Below, piece by piece: positions 41,425-51,144 of a DNA stretch of 64,000 nt; position 1 is the first letter of the stretch; every line of letters begins with the position of its first letter. The stretch covers positions 3,100,001 to 3,164,000 of the forward strand of contig OZ253937.1 of NCBI GenBank assembly GCA_965267185.1, in the 5' to 3' direction. The notes beneath the pieces were generated by a model, which saw nothing but the letters and a program-made list of their open reading frames with translations, was not told where the DNA came from and did not search any database. Made by a program: the position numbers and the translations under genes. This DNA comes from G965267185 sp965267185. GTDB lineage: Bacteria > Pseudomonadota > Alphaproteobacteria > UBA6615.

Positions 41425-44226
41425 ATGCCCGAAACCGCCACCGACACATCGCCGGCCAACACCGAGGTCGATCGGCCCGTTCCTGCAGCCACACCCTCGA
41501 CCGCGGAGGCGGCTCGTATTCCGGCGGGCACGACGCCGATGTTCGCGCAATGGCATGAAGCAAAGGCCGCCTATCCCGACTGCCTGCTGTTTTTTCGCAT
41601 GGGCGACTTCTACGAATTGTTTTTCGACGACGCGGTTGCGGCAGCTGAGGCGCTCGATATCGCGCTCACGAAGCGCGGCCATCAGGACGGCGTGCCGGTG
41701 CCAATGGCGGGTGTTCCGGTGCACGCGGCAGAACAATATCTCCCAAAGTTGATCAAAGCTGGCCATCGGGTTGCGGTGTGCGAGCAAGTCGAAGACCCTG
41801 CCGCAGCGAAGAAGCGCGGCAGCAAATCGATCGTTCGGCGCGAAGTGGTGCGGGTGGTCACGCCGGGCACGCTGAGCGAAGACGTTCTGCTCGATGCCCG
41901 CCAGCACAATTATTTGGCAGCGCTTGCGATTTCCGGTGGCGAATTGGGGCTCGCCTGGCTCGACATGTCGACCGGCGAGGTTTGGCTGCAGCCCTTGGGG
42001 GCGCGCGCGAGCGCAGCGCTCGCGCTGCCGGCGGCGTTGGCGCGGATCGCGCCGGGCGAGCTTTTGCTGCCCGAAGCTTTGGTCAAGGAACCCTCGCTGT
42101 TTGAAACCTGGGCGGAATTGAACAAGGTAATGACGCCACTGCCGGCGAGCCGGTTCGATTCGGCGAACGCGGAGCGGCGGCTCACGGATTACTACGGCGT
42201 CGCCACGCTGGAAGCGTTCGGCGCGCCTGGCCGGGCAGAGACCGCCGCCGCAGGAGCCCTGCTCGACTACCTCACATTGACGCAGGTCGACCGAATGCCG
42301 CGGCTGGCGCGGCCACAGCGGTTGCCCCCGCCCGGTGCTGCCGGCGGCGTCATGGAAATCGACCCCGCGACCCGGCGCAATCTTGAGCTCACGCAAACAC
42401 TCGCTGGCGCACGCGCCGGCTCGCTTCTAGCCGTTGTTGATCGCACGGTTACTGGCGCCGGCGCGCGGTTGCTTGCCGAGCGTCTCACCGCACCGCTGAC
42501 CGATGTCGGCGCGATCATAGATCGGCTCGATCTGGTTTCGGTTTTTGTCGATGAACCGGTGCTGCGCGACGATGTACGCACCTGCCTTCGCGAATGTCCG
42601 GACATCGAGCGCGCGCTATCGCGGCTCAGCCTCGGCCGCGGCGGCCCGCGCGACCTTGCCGCCGTTCGAGCTGGCTTGGCTGGTGCGGCGAACTTGGTGG
42701 GGCATCTGGCGAAACAGTTGGCCCTTGCGCCTGAGCCTCGCGAATTGGCGGTTCTGCGCGACGGGCTCGGCGTTCATGATGTCTTGGTCGATCGATTGAG
42801 CCGGGCCTTGGCCGATGCGCTGCCGCTGCAGGCGCGCGATGGCGGGTTCATCGCCCGCGGTTACGCCGACACTCTCGACGAACAGCGCCAGCTGCGCGAC
42901 GAAAGCCGGCAAACGATTGCCGAACTGCAGAATCGTATCGCTGAAGCGACCGGCATCGCGGCGCTCAAGATCAAGCACAACAATGTTCTGGGCTATTTCA
43001 TCGAGGTCACGGCGGTGCAGGCCGAGAAATTGATGGAGGGCGGCAAGGAGGCGCTCGCCGAACGGCATGGGCTGATTCACCGCCAGACCATGGCCAACGC
43101 GATGCGTTTCACCACTGTCGAGTTGTCCGACTTGGAGGATCGAATCTCCCGCGCCGGCGAGCGCGCGCTGGCGATCGAGCTTGAACTGTTCGACGATCTT
43201 GCCGGTGAAGTTCTGACCCGCGCCGAGGAAATCGCCAAGGCGGCGCGCGCCATGGCGGAACTCGATGTGGCAGCAGGTCTGGCGGATCTCGCGGTGACCG
43301 AGCGCTACTGCCGGCCTAACGTAGACGACGGCACGACGTTTCGTATCGTCGAGGGCCGCCATCCCGTGGTCGAGTCTGTTTTGGATCAGGGGGCTGGCTC
43401 GTTCGTCGCCAATGATTGCGATCTCTCCGGCGATGCCGAGCCCGATGGCGGCCGCTTGTGGCTGGTGACCGGCCCGAACATGGCCGGCAAGAGCACATTC
43501 TTGCGCCAGAATGCGTTAATCGCTCTGCTGGCGCAGACCGGCTCATTTGTGCCCGCCCGCGAGGCCCATATCGGCGTCGTCGACCGTTTGTTCAGCCGTG
43601 TCGGTGCCGCCGACGATCTGGCGCGGGGCCGCTCCACCTTTATGGTGGAGATGGTCGAGACGGCGGCCATTCTCAATCAGGCGAGCACGCGCAGCCTCGT
43701 AATCCTCGACGAAATTGGCCGCGGCACCGCAACTTTCGATGGCTTGTCGATCGCCTGGGCGACGATCGAGCATCTGCATGAGGAAAACCGCTGCCGCACC
43801 TTGTTCGCAACTCATTTCCACGAGCTGACGAGCCTCGCGGCGCGGCTCGAGCAGCTGGTGTGCCGCACCATGCGGGTCAAGGAATGGCAGGGTGACGTTG
43901 TGTTCATGCACGAGGTGGTGTCGGGAACTGCTGATCGCTCGTACGGTATTCACGTGGCGCGCCTTGCCGGATTGCCGTCGGCGGTTCTGGGCCGCGCTGA
44001 AGAAGTGTTGGCGTTGCTCGAACAAGGCGATCAGGGTAACGCCCTGAGCCGCTTGGCCGATGACCTGCCATTGTTCCACGCTGCGGCGTTGAGCGCACGA
44101 GAGGACGAGGTGGCCGAGACCGCCGATCCGGTGCGGCGAATGCTGGCCGAAACCAATCCGGATGAGCTTACACCGCGCGCCGCGCTCGACCTGCTGTACC
44201 ATCTCAAGGTGGCGCTGGATGGGTAG
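41425..44226 (+). CDS. mutS: DNA mismatch repair protein MutS
   Basis: The 933-residue protein has the mismatch-binding domain with the Phe-x-Glu motif (FFRMGDFYELFFDDA), the connector and lever domains, and the ATPase with Walker A GPNMAGKST, the Walker B segment LVILDEIGRGTATFDG and FATHFHELTSLA. A 35-residue Thr/Pro/Ala-rich leader precedes the conserved start, as in many alphaproteobacteria. ATG at 41425 is chosen; a GTG at 41392 is an alternative. The stop overlaps the start of the downstream MFS gene by 8 bases. Confidence 0.97.
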   Translation: MPETATDTSPANTEVDRPVPAATPSTAEAARIPAGTTPMFAQWHEAKAAYPDCLLFFRMGDFYELFFDDAVAAAEALDIALTKRGHQDGVPVPMAGVPVHAAEQYLPKLIKAGHRVAVCEQVEDPAAAKKRGSKSIVRREVVRVVTPGTLSEDVLLDARQHNYLAALAISGGELGLAWLDMSTGEVWLQPLGARASAALALPAALARIAPGELLLPEALVKEPSLFETWAELNKVMTPLPASRFDSANAERRLTDYYGVATLEAFGAPGRAETAAAGALLDYLTLTQVDRMPRLARPQRLPPPGAAGGVMEIDPATRRNLELTQTLAGARAGSLLAVVDRTVTGAGARLLAERLTAPLTDVGAIIDRLDLVSVFVDEPVLRDDVRTCLRECPDIERALSRLSLGRGGPRDLAAVRAGLAGAANLVGHLAKQLALAPEPRELAVLRDGLGVHDVLVDRLSRALADALPLQARDGGFIARGYADTLDEQRQLRDESRQTIAELQNRIAEATGIAALKIKHNNVLGYFIEVTAVQAEKLMEGGKEALAERHGLIHRQTMANAMRFTTVELSDLEDRISRAGERALAIELELFDDLAGEVLTRAEEIAKAARAMAELDVAAGLADLAVTERYCRPNVDDGTTFRIVEGRHPVVESVLDQGAGSFVANDCDLSGDAEPDGGRLWLVTGPNMAGKSTFLRQNALIALLAQTGSFVPAREAHIGVVDRLFSRVGAADDLARGRSTFMVEMVETAAILNQASTRSLVILDEIGRGTATFDGLSIAWATIEHLHEENRCRTLFATHFHELTSLAARLEQLVCRTMRVKEWQGDVVFMHEVVSGTADRSYGIHVARLAGLPSAVLGRAEEVLALLEQGDQGNALSRLADDLPLFHAAALSAREDEVAETADPVRRMLAETNPDELTPRAALDLLYHLKVALDG

Positions 44227-45549
44227 GTTTCTCCTCCGCCTGCTCCACTTCGCCGGGTTTGGCGCGGCCGAGCAAGTCATGCGCCACCGCAATTTCCGAA
44301 TTTATATGATTGGGCATATTCCCAATGTTATCGGCATTTGGGTGGTCCGGGTTGCGATCGGTTGGCTGGGTGGGAGTTGACCGGCTCGACGTTTTGGGTG
44401 GGCGTGCTCGTGGCTGCAGACACGATGCCCTCGTTGGTGCTCGGTCCGTTCGGTGGCGCTATGGCCGACCGGTTGGACCGGCTTAAAATCGCCACCGCGA
44501 CCCAGATATCGCTCACCGTGATCGCCACGCTTCTAACCGTGCTCACCATTTCGGACTTGGTGACCATATGGATACTGTTCGCGCTGGCGTTCGGTCGCGG
44601 GGTTACGGCGGCGTTTTGGCAGCCGGTGCGCTTGGCGATGACGCCTAACCTCGTGCCGCGCGAAGAGATTCCCACCGCGATCGCTTTGAATTCGAGCACC
44701 TTTCATGCGGCCCAGTTCGTTGGCCCGGCGGTGGCTGCCGGCCTGTTGAAGCTGGGCGGGCCGAGCTTGGCATTTGCCTTCGCTGCGGCCGTCGCCGCGA
44801 TCATGGTGGGGACTCTACTCGTGATCGAGATGCCGTCGGCGACGGTTCGCCGCGACCGGTCCAGCGTTTACGCTGACCTGGTGGTCGGTCTGCGCTATGG
44901 GCTTACCCATGCCGGCATTGCACCGATCCTGCTGCTCCTGCTCGTGCTGGGCGTTGCGATCCGGCCCCTCGCCGAACTCTTACCGGGGTTCGCTGACTTG
45001 GTGTTCGGCTTGGGCAGCGATGGCTTTTCGCTGATGGTCTCGTCGGTTGGGCTCGGCGCGATGTCCGGCGCCATCTGGATGGTTCGGCAAGGCAACCGCG
45101 CCGCCATCACGACGATCGCGTTGCGCTCGGGTGTCGCTGCTGGTGCGGCAGCGTTGTTGTTTGCGCTCACTAGCTGGCTGCCCTTGGCGATGGTCTGTTT
45201 GGTTGTTCTGGGGTTCAGCATGACCACCACAGGCGTTGCTATGCAGCAGCTCGTGCAGCTGGCGGTGCCCGATGAGCTGCGCGGACGGGTCTTGAGCCTG
45301 TTTGGCATCCTTTTTCGGGCCGGGCCTGGCGTTGGCGCCCTGGTCATGGGCTGGATCGCGGATGCGGTTGGCCTGGCCTGGCCGGTTGCCATCGGGGCGG
45401 CCGTTGGCCTGCTGGCTTACATCGTGGCGAACAGCCGCCGTGAGCGCCTGCAGGACGCTTTGGAAGAGACGAGCCGGCCTACAGCCAGTCCGGCTGCGGC
45501 TACCGGTGCTAAACCAGAAGCGGTTTCGGCCGAACGGGCGGCCGAGTAA
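44219..45549 (+). pseudogene. MFS exporter (EntS-like), apparent frameshift near 44369
   Basis: The gene begins at ATG 44219 inside the mutS stop: MGRFLLRLL...ALRHRNF-like VMRHRNFRIYMIGHIPNVIGIWVVRVAIGWL, then runs into GGS and a TGA at 44378. The rest of the transporter continues in the next frame from WELTGSTFWVGVLVAADTMPSLVLGPFGG to about residue 440, with 11-12 helices in all. The family has one residue between GWL and WELTG; here only two bases (44369-44370) lie between CTG and TGG, in the G-rich run CTGGGTGGG. A one-base loss (or sequencing error) joins the two parts exactly. Relatives are MFS_3-type siderophore or drug exporters. The downstream part has no good start of its own. Confidence 0.8.
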
Positions 45550-45618
45550 GGATCGCCAGAAGATAAACCCCGGCTGGTGTGGTAGAAAATATACCACTAC
45601 CCCTTATCTTATTGGGTC

Positions 45619-48381
45619 ATGGCTGAGCCGAAGCGCAAGCGCGAGATTATCGATCGCGGCCGTCTCACCGAGGAGATCGCAACTCTTCGGGCGGCGGCGC
45701 ACGGCGATTCTGACCGCCGCAAGGAAGTTCTGGAGAGGCTGCGGCAGGCTTTAGAGGACGGCCAAACCGAGGTCCGCAGCCGCTTCGAGGCGGGGAAGAC
45801 AAGCGGCACCCAGGCGGCGGGCGATCTAACTTATCTGTTCGATCAGCTTATCCGGATCATTCACGATATCGCAGTGGAGGAATATCCATCGGCCAATCCC
45901 ACGAGCGCCGACCATCTCGCAATCGCCGCGGTAGGGGGATACGGACGTGGCGAGCTGGCACCGTTTTCCGATATCGATCTACTGTTTTTGTTTCCCTACA
46001 AGCAAACCCCGCGGGGCGAGCAGGTGGTCGAATACATCCTCTACTTGCTCTGGGATCTCGGCATCAAGGTCGGTCACTCGACCCGCTCGACCGACGACTG
46101 TGTGCGCCTCGCCAAGCAGGATCTCACGATCCGTACGGCGCTGCTTGAAGCACGCTTTTTGTGGGGCGACCAGGCGTTGTTTCTGGAGCTCCGCAAGGCT
46201 TTCCAGGACCGGGTCGTGGCCGGCACGGCGCTCGAGTTCGTCGACGGTAAACTGGCGGAACGCGACGCGCGGCACAAAAAATTGGGCGACAGCCGTTATC
46301 TTGTCGAACCCAATGTCAAAGACGGCAAGGGCGGCCTGCGCGATCTGCAAACGCTGTTTTGGATCGCTAAATATACCTATCAGGTCGACAAGGTGAGCGA
46401 GCTTGTTGCTCTCGACGTTCTGTCCAATGCCGAGGCGCGCAACTTTGCCAAGGACCATAATTTTCTATGGAGCGTCCGCTTCCACCTTCACTACTTGGCG
46501 GGCCGTGCCGAAGAACGGCTGACCTTCGATTTGCAGACGCGTTTGGCCGAACGCATGAACTACACCAACCGCGCCAGTGCGAGCGGGGTCGAGCGGTTCA
46601 TGAAGCACTACTATCTGGTGGCGAAGGATGTCGGCGATTTGACGCGAATTTTCTGCGCGTCCATCGAGGCTGAAAATATACGGCGGCCTTTGATTAAGCT
46701 CCCGCGCTTTGGCCGGCCGCGCGACTTGATGGGTTTCACGATCGACCGGGACCGGTTGACCGTGAGCGACGACGGTATGTTCGCCCGCGATCCGGTGGCA
46801 ATGATACGCCTGTTCTACGTTGCTCAGCAGCAAGGCCTCGACATACATCCCCACGCGTTGCGGCTGGTCACGCAGAATCTGCGCAAGATCGGTAAGAAGG
46901 TGCGCAACGACCCCGAAGCGAACCGGTTGTTTTTGGAAATCGTGACATCGCCAGACGAACCGGAGATCGCGCTGACGCGCATGAACGAAGCTGGCGTCTT
47001 CGGGCGCTTCCTGCCCGATTTTGGCCGGGTTGTCGGCCAGACCCAACACGACATGTACCATGTGTATACGGTCGACGAGCACACCATTAAGGCGATTGGA
47101 TTGCTGGCGTCGATTGAGCGGGGCGAGCAGCGCCGCGAGCATCCGGTAAGCAGTGAACTGCTGCCGACGATTGAGTCACGGCGCACGCTCTACGTCGCCG
47201 TTTTATTGCACGACATCGCCAAAGGACGCGGTGGCGACCATTCAGAACTTGGCGCCGATGTGGCGCGCGAAGTGTGTCCGCGGCTGGGCTTGAACGACGA
47301 AGAGACCGAAACGGTCGAGTGGCTGGTTCGCCACCATCTGGCGTTGAGCAATGTCGCGCAAAAACGCGATCTTTCGGACAGCAAAACCATCAGCGATTTC
47401 GCCGAGCTTGTGCAGTCGCTGGCGCGCTTGCGGCTGCTGTTGTGCCTGACGGTCGTCGATATGCGCGCGACCGGACCGAACGTTTGGAACAATTGGAAAG
47501 CTGAGCTGCTGCGCGAACTTTACCATGCGACCGAGAACGTTCTGTCGGGTGGGCAGTTGACCCAGGCGCACAACACCCGCGTTGAAGCCGCGAAGGAGGC
47601 GTTGAAAGAGCGCCTTAGCGATTGGTCGGAAGCCGATATCGAGGCGCAATTGGGCCGTGGCTATCCGGGCTACTGGCTGACGTTCGATCCTGAGACGCTC
47701 GAGCGCCACGCCCGCATGATGCGTGCAGCAGAGGCCGAGGCCCAGCCGCTTACCGTCGAGACCCGCGTGGTTCGCGAGCTCGATGTCACCGAAGTGACCC
47801 TCTACACGCAAGACCATCCCGGCCTTTTTTCACGTATCGCCGGCGCCTTCTCCGCGGTCAGTGCGAACATCGTCGACGCTAAGGTTTTCACCACGCCGGA
47901 GGGCATGGCGCTGGACGTATTCTGGCTGCAAGACGTCAACGGACGAGCCTTCGACCAAGCTTCCGCACTGGCGCGCATGTCGGTTCAAATTGAACGTGCG
48001 CTCGCCGGAGAGATGGCGCGCGACGAAGCCCACGCGGAGCGCACGTTCGTGCCCGAACGAACCCGTGTCTTCACCGTCGCCCCCCGAGTGATTATCGACA
48101 ATCAGGCCAGCGCCACTCACACGGTGATCGAGATCAACGGCCGCGACCGGCCGGGGTTCCTCTATTCGGTGACCCGTGCGTTGTATTCGCTCTCGCTACA
48201 AATCTCGTCCTCGAAAATCTCGACCTACGGGGAGCGTGCGGTCGATGTGTTCTATGTGAAAGACGGCTTTGGCATGAAGGTCACCCACAAGGACCGTCTG
48301 GAGAAAATCCGAAAGACCTTGCTCGACGCGATCGCCGACACCGACGACGATCAGGCCGAGCGCTCGGCGGCTGCGGAATAA
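45619..48381 (+). CDS. glnD: PII uridylyltransferase / uridylyl-removing enzyme
   Basis: The 920-residue nitrogen sensor has a nucleotidyltransferase domain (GGYGRGELAPFSDIDLLF, about residues 110-130), an HD domain (VLLHDIAKGRGGDHSELG, about 530) and two C-terminal ACT domains (VTLYTQDHPGLFSRIAGAFS and IEINGRDRPGFLYSVTRALY). It uridylylates and deuridylylates PII proteins in response to glutamine. Length and order are normal. The ATG at 45619 follows a small inverted repeat in the upstream gap. Confidence 0.97.
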   Translation: MAEPKRKREIIDRGRLTEEIATLRAAAHGDSDRRKEVLERLRQALEDGQTEVRSRFEAGKTSGTQAAGDLTYLFDQLIRIIHDIAVEEYPSANPTSADHLAIAAVGGYGRGELAPFSDIDLLFLFPYKQTPRGEQVVEYILYLLWDLGIKVGHSTRSTDDCVRLAKQDLTIRTALLEARFLWGDQALFLELRKAFQDRVVAGTALEFVDGKLAERDARHKKLGDSRYLVEPNVKDGKGGLRDLQTLFWIAKYTYQVDKVSELVALDVLSNAEARNFAKDHNFLWSVRFHLHYLAGRAEERLTFDLQTRLAERMNYTNRASASGVERFMKHYYLVAKDVGDLTRIFCASIEAENIRRPLIKLPRFGRPRDLMGFTIDRDRLTVSDDGMFARDPVAMIRLFYVAQQQGLDIHPHALRLVTQNLRKIGKKVRNDPEANRLFLEIVTSPDEPEIALTRMNEAGVFGRFLPDFGRVVGQTQHDMYHVYTVDEHTIKAIGLLASIERGEQRREHPVSSELLPTIESRRTLYVAVLLHDIAKGRGGDHSELGADVAREVCPRLGLNDEETETVEWLVRHHLALSNVAQKRDLSDSKTISDFAELVQSLARLRLLLCLTVVDMRATGPNVWNNWKAELLRELYHATENVLSGGQLTQAHNTRVEAAKEALKERLSDWSEADIEAQLGRGYPGYWLTFDPETLERHARMMRAAEAEAQPLTVETRVVRELDVTEVTLYTQDHPGLFSRIAGAFSAVSANIVDAKVFTTPEGMALDVFWLQDVNGRAFDQASALARMSVQIERALAGEMARDEAHAERTFVPERTRVFTVAPRVIIDNQASATHTVIEINGRDRPGFLYSVTRALYSLSLQISSSKISTYGERAVDVFYVKDGFGMKVTHKDRLEKIRKTLLDAIADTDDDQAERSAAAE

Positions 48382-48444
48382 ACCGCTAAACAAGCGGGCG
48401 CTTCGCGCCTTTCCTTCGCCCTGTTTTCCGTTTAAGAGCGCGCC

Positions 48445-49992
48445 ATGGCGCTGTTTCGATCGATTGCCACTGTTGGCGGCTGGACCATGGGCAGCCGGGT
48501 GCTCGGGTTTGTCCGCGATATTTTGATCGCCGGCCTGCTGGGCGCAGGCCAGGTTACCGATGCTTTTTTTGTGGCGCTGCAGCTGCCCAATATCTTTCGC
48601 CGCCTCTTTGCGGAGGGCGCGTTCAACGCAGCCTTTGTGCCGCTGTTTGCCGGCGAGCTGACGGAGTCGGGACGGGCGGCTGCCCGGGCGTTCGCGGAGC
48701 GTGTCTTCGGGGTGATGTTGAGCGTGCTGATCGTCTTCAGCCTGCTGGTCGAGATATTCATGCCTGAGGTCATGAGCGTGATTGCCGGTGGCTTTCTCGA
48801 CGATCCGGTGAAGTTCCAGCTTGCCGTCGATTTCGCCCGCCTCACCTTCCCCTATCTGCTGTTTGTATCGTTGGCGGCGATGCTGAGCGGTATCCTGAAT
48901 ACGCTCGAGCGCTTCGTTGCCGCCGCCGCCGCGCCCATTCTATTGAATATCGTTCTGATTGGCGCGTTGGCCGGCGTGAGCTTTGGCTGGCTGCCGGATC
49001 CCGGCCTGGCCCTAAGCTGGGGCGTCTTGATCGCCGGGGTCGGGCAGTTTCTTTGGCTAGCTGCCGCCTGCGCGCGCGCCGGCCTATTGCCGGCGGTGCC
49101 CCGGCTGGTAATGGGCCCCAAGGTGCGCCGGCTCTTCGTGCTGATGGGACCCGGCCTTGTCGGGGCGGGCGTTTATCAGATCAATATTCTGATCGGTGTG
49201 CGCCTTGCTTCAGAACTGCCGGAAGGCTCGGTTTCGTTTCTCTATTTCGCCGACCGGGTGAACCAGCTGCCGCTCGGCGTGGTCGGCGCCGCAGTAGGCG
49301 TTGCCCTGTTGCCGCTGCTGTCGCGCCAGTTGAAAGAGGGCAACGACGAAGCCGCGCGCGAAAACCAGAACCGTGCGATCGAATTCGCCATGTTGCTCAC
49401 CGTGCCCGCGGCGGCGGCGCTGCTCGTCTTGCCGGAGCCGATCGTTACCGTTCTGTTTGAGCGCGGCCAGTTCGGTAGCGACGATGCGCGGGCGACGGCG
49501 GCAGCGCTAACCGCTTACGCAACCGGCCTGCCCGCCTATGTGCTGATTAAGGCGTTGGCACCAGGCTTTTTTGCTCGCGAGGACACGTCGACCCCGGTCA
49601 AAGTCGCCGCAATTGCGGTGGTCGCCAATATTGCGGTCGCGCTGAGCCTGATGCCGTTGTTGGCGCATGTGGGGATTGCTCTTGCGGCGGCGGTTTCCGC
49701 CTGGGTCAATGCCGGAGCGCTCGCCATCCTGTTGTATCGGCGTGGCCTGTTGGTTCCCGATGGACGGCTCAAAAACCGCTTGCTGCTCATCGTGTTGTCG
49801 TCGTCGGCGATGGCGGTGGCGCTGTGGCTGGCAGTCCGTGGGTTGGCCCCGTGGCTTGTCGCTGGTTCCTTCCAAGGCATTGTGGCCCTCGCGCTGATCG
49901 TCGTTGTTGGCCTGGCCGTTTATGGCGTGCTGGCGCAACTTTTGGGCGTTATGCGCTGGGCCGAGATGCGCGCCCTTCTGCGCCGGGCCTAG
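48445..49992 (+). CDS. murJ: Lipid II flippase MurJ
   Basis: The 515-residue MOP-family membrane protein has about 14 helices and family signatures: MALFRSIATVGGWTMGSRVLGFVRDILIAGLLGAG, DAFFVALQLPNIFRRLFAEGAFNAAFVPLF, YFADRVNQLPLGVVGAAVGVALLPLLSR and ALAPGFFAREDTSTPVK. MurJ moves lipid II across the inner membrane for peptidoglycan synthesis. The glnD-murJ-trpS order is common in alphaproteobacteria. Confidence 0.97.
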   Translation: MALFRSIATVGGWTMGSRVLGFVRDILIAGLLGAGQVTDAFFVALQLPNIFRRLFAEGAFNAAFVPLFAGELTESGRAAARAFAERVFGVMLSVLIVFSLLVEIFMPEVMSVIAGGFLDDPVKFQLAVDFARLTFPYLLFVSLAAMLSGILNTLERFVAAAAAPILLNIVLIGALAGVSFGWLPDPGLALSWGVLIAGVGQFLWLAAACARAGLLPAVPRLVMGPKVRRLFVLMGPGLVGAGVYQINILIGVRLASELPEGSVSFLYFADRVNQLPLGVVGAAVGVALLPLLSRQLKEGNDEAARENQNRAIEFAMLLTVPAAAALLVLPEPIVTVLFERGQFGSDDARATAAALTAYATGLPAYVLIKALAPGFFAREDTSTPVKVAAIAVVANIAVALSLMPLLAHVGIALAAAVSAWVNAGALAILLYRRGLLVPDGRLKNRLLLIVLSSSAMAVALWLAVRGLAPWLVAGSFQGIVALALIVVVGLAVYGVLAQLLGVMRWAEMRALLRRA

Positions 49993-50112
49993 AGTTGGAG
50001 TCAGCGCCGGGTTGACGGCGCGTCACGGCGCGGCGATAAGAGCGCGCCCCGTCCCGAGAGACGGGGTGGCGACAAGCCCCTCGGGCGTCCAAACCCCCTG
50101 GAGACGACTTTA

Positions 50113-51144
50113 ATGAGCCGCATTTTCTCTGGCGTTCAGCCTACCGGCGACCTTCATCTCGGCAACTATCTCGGCGCGATCCGCAACTTCGTTCGCCTGC
50201 AGGACGATTTCGAGTGCCTCTACTGCGTCGTTGACCTGCACGCGATCACGGTCTGGCAAGACCCGGCGCAATTGGCGGCGCATACCCGCGAGGTGGCGGC
50301 GGCGTTCCTGGCGGCGGGCATCGACCCGAAACGCAGCATCATGTTCAACCAAAGCCGGGTGCCGGCCCATGCCGAGCTTGCCTGGATTTTCAACTGCGTG
50401 GCGCGGGTCGGCTGGCTCAACCGGATGACCCAGTTCAAAGAGAAAGCCGGCAAGCATCGCGAGAACGCGTCGGTCGGGCTCTATGTTTATCCAAATCTCA
50501 TGGCCGCCGACATTCTGGCTTACAAGGCGACCCATGTGCCGGTCGGCGAAGACCAGAAGCAGCATTTGGAGCTGACGCGCGATATCGCGCTCAAATTCAA
50601 CAACGATTTCGATGTCGAGTTCCTGCCCGTTGTCGAACCGCTCATTTTTGGTGAGGCGACCCGCGTGATGAGTTTGCGCGATGGCACGAAAAAGATGTCC
50701 AAGTCGGATCCGTCGGATTACTCGCGGATCAATCTGACCGACGGCCCTGACGCGATTGCGCAAAAAGTCCGTAAGGCCCGCACCGATGCCGACGCCTTGC
50801 CGGGCCCCGAGGTGCTCGCGCCCGACGGTAGCCATGTCGAGCCGGCGCATGAAAAAGCGCGCCCTGAGGCGTTTAACCTGCTGTCGATCCATGCGTCGCT
50901 GACCGAGCAATCGATGGCGCTCACCCTAGAGCAATTCGAGGGCGCGCAGTTCAGCGCGTTCAAGAGCGAGTTGGCCGACTTGGCGGTCGCCAAGCTCGGG
51001 CCGATCGGCGAGGAAATGCAGCGGCTGATGGCCGACCCAGGTCATGTCGACGCCATCATGCGCGACGGTGCTGCGCGGGCCAACGCGATCGCCGAGCCGG
51101 TGCTGCGGAACGTGCACGAAATCGTCGGGTTCTTAAACCCCTAG
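50113..51144 (+). CDS. trpS: Tryptophanyl-tRNA synthetase
   Basis: The 343-residue class I synthetase charges tRNA-Trp. It has FSGVQPTGDLHLGNYLGAI with the HIGH-type motif, VPVGEDQKQHLELTRDIA and the KMSKSD loop near residue 195. Length is normal. CTGGAG lies before the ATG. The 120-base gap upstream holds a 7-bp hairpin (50047-50066, CCCCGTC/GACGGGG). The stop overlaps the stop of the convergent cyclase gene in a shared CTAG. Confidence 0.97.
   Translation: MSRIFSGVQPTGDLHLGNYLGAIRNFVRLQDDFECLYCVVDLHAITVWQDPAQLAAHTREVAAAFLAAGIDPKRSIMFNQSRVPAHAELAWIFNCVARVGWLNRMTQFKEKAGKHRENASVGLYVYPNLMAADILAYKATHVPVGEDQKQHLELTRDIALKFNNDFDVEFLPVVEPLIFGEATRVMSLRDGTKKMSKSDPSDYSRINLTDGPDAIAQKVRKARTDADALPGPEVLAPDGSHVEPAHEKARPEAFNLLSIHASLTEQSMALTLEQFEGAQFSAFKSELADLAVAKLGPIGEEMQRLMADPGHVDAIMRDGAARANAIAEPVLRNVHEIVGFLNP

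Noticed and set aside
41227..42396. A 390-codon minus-strand frame across the maeB-mutS gap and the start of mutS
   Set aside because: It covers two divergent starts and the composition is that of a reverse-complement shadow, rich in Arg/His/Gln.
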